The notes under the pieces are model-generated. The model ran no database searches and was not told the origin of the DNA. It saw only the letters and a program-made list of their open reading frames with translations. Below are positions 63,493 to 64,000 of a stretch of DNA of 64,000 bases, piece after piece. A program made the translations under genes and the position numbers. How positions within the stretch are numbered: the stretch's first letter is position 1; each line of letters begins with the position of its first letter. The DNA is from Crocosphaera sp. UHCC 0190 (GTDB taxonomy: Bacteria > Cyanobacteriota > Cyanobacteriia > Cyanobacteriales > Microcystaceae). The stretch covers positions 310,001-374,000 of the forward strand of contig NZ_JAYGHP010000002.1 of assembly GCF_034932065.1 (NCBI RefSeq), in the 5' to 3' direction.

Positions 63493-64000
63493 TTAGTAGG
63501 AATAACTGCCCTCATACTCATCAACTTGAGGGGCCTGCATTCCGTACTGATTTTGTTGAGGGGCTTGATAGGGTTGGACTGGGTAATTAGGCTGATTGTA
63601 GCCATTGCCAGACTGGGAAGGTTGAGGATAGGCAGGAATTGGGGCCGGTGCCATGCCATTGCCGTAGGGGTTGCTGTAGGGTTGTGGGGGGGAAGAGGAG
63701 TAAGGGTTATTGTAGGGTGACTGATAAGGTTGACTCTGAGGGTTAGAGTAGGGGGAATTATAAGAGGGTGCCGGAGAATTGGTGTAGGGTTGGGGTGCAG
63801 GGGTAGGGCTTGATCTTCTGACGTTTGAGGGAGTTTGAAAGGTTCGTTGTGGTTGTCTCGGTAAGGTCGGGATAGACTCACCAACGGAGCCAGGAGATGG
63901 ATTTGACTCTAAGGCGGGAGATTCTTGAGAAAAGACATCGTCCAAGGCATTCTTCAAGGGATTATCTTGATTCGTACCGATCTTAAGGGGTTCGAGGTCG
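63493..64000 (-). CDS. C-terminal part of a Pro/Gln/Asn/Tyr-rich protein (cut by window edge)
   Basis: The frame is open from the window end (DLEPLKIGTNQDNPLKNALD) to a TAA at 63493, about 168 residues; the start is outside the window. After an acidic segment, residues from about 55 on are low-complexity: Pro, Gln, Asn, Ser, Tyr and Gly in blocks such as QPYSNPYGNGMAPAP, ending DEYEGSYSY. Such tails are disordered or mediate contacts. No domain can be named from this part. It converges on rnc with no gap. Confidence 0.7.
   Translation of the reverse strand, partial: DLEPLKIGTNQDNPLKNALDDVFSQESPALESNPSPGSVGESIPTLPRQPQRTFQTPSNVRRSSPTPAPQPYTNSPAPSYNSPYSNPQSQPYQSPYNNPYSSSPPQPYSNPYGNGMAPAPIPAYPQPSQSGNGYNQPNYPVQPYQAPQQNQYGMQAPQVDEYEGSYSY

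Overview
The window is chromosomal DNA from a cyanobacterium, most likely a unicellular Crocosphaera/Cyanothece-like relative; the genus is an inference. The evidence is the frequent HIP1 octamer (GCGATCGC), carboxysome shell genes ccmK3/ccmK4, the LysR regulator rbcR, a Ycf37-type photosystem I assembly protein, glycolytic gap1, four DUF29 proteins, PEP-CTERM secreted proteins, a GUN4-fused kinase and low-GC coding sequence. No rRNA, tRNA or CRISPR array was recognised.

Layout. 0-9.6 kb: a partial secreted protein, a PAS/GGDEF/EAL protein, accC, a CHRD/PEP-CTERM protein, DUF29, two envelope glycan genes, a ferredoxin and a LivF/NatE-type ATPase. 9.6-17.2 kb: DUF29, nrdB, small genes, an exported FAD oxidoreductase, a ubiquitin-like MoaD/ThiS protein and thrC, the last two separated by a hairpin-rich element with no gene. 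17.3-19.1 kb: a small accessory island with an unknown AT-rich gene, a decayed tandem duplication of a DUF6888-DUF6887 module with palindromes, and a toxin-antitoxin pair. 19.1-24.5 kb: a cell-wall amidase, then an XRE regulator plus ImmA/IrrE protease divergent from a Cas4-like nuclease and a long prokaryotic Argonaute. 24.8-34.5 kb: clpC, hisG, DUF29, thrB, a hydrolase, an AllA-like protein, hisIE and a pentapeptide-repeat protein. 34.6-40.7 kb: a signalling operon (hybrid kinase, REC-GGDEF, periplasmic binding protein) and ycf37. 40.8-54.3 kb: Uma2, gap1, an LpxB-like protein, birA, hisZ, rbcR, an NnrU/Z-ISO-like protein, thioredoxin, a GGDEF protein, a CIA30/SDR protein and ccmK3-ccmK4. 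54.4-64 kb: an FHA-kinase, a YoeB-type toxin-antitoxin pair, a kinase-GUN4 protein, Uma2, tldD, DUF29, a decayed restriction-modification locus, rnc and a partial Pro/Gln/Tyr-rich protein.

Most interesting locus: 20.2-24.5 kb looks like a regulated Argonaute defence module. A RecB/Cas4-like nuclease with four candidate Fe-S cysteines is translationally coupled to a long pAgo with a PIWI catalytic core. Divergent from them is an XRE-ImmA/IrrE pair of the kind that controls mobile-element induction. Two matching 19-bp operators lie in the intergenic region, one over the XRE promoter and one just upstream of a TATAAT box facing the nuclease-Ago operon. The Ago frame is cut by an in-frame TGA; reading through it adds 51 residues carrying the fourth catalytic residue and a typical C-terminal end. 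The gene is therefore either freshly inactivated or read through.

Links across the window: hisG (short form) needs hisZ, both present but 18 kb apart; accC needs the biotin ligase birA; thrB and thrC are the last two steps of threonine synthesis; rbcR and ccmK3/K4 belong to carbon fixation. Several families of short perfect palindromes are scattered between genes, and one sits inside the kinase-GUN4 reading frame.
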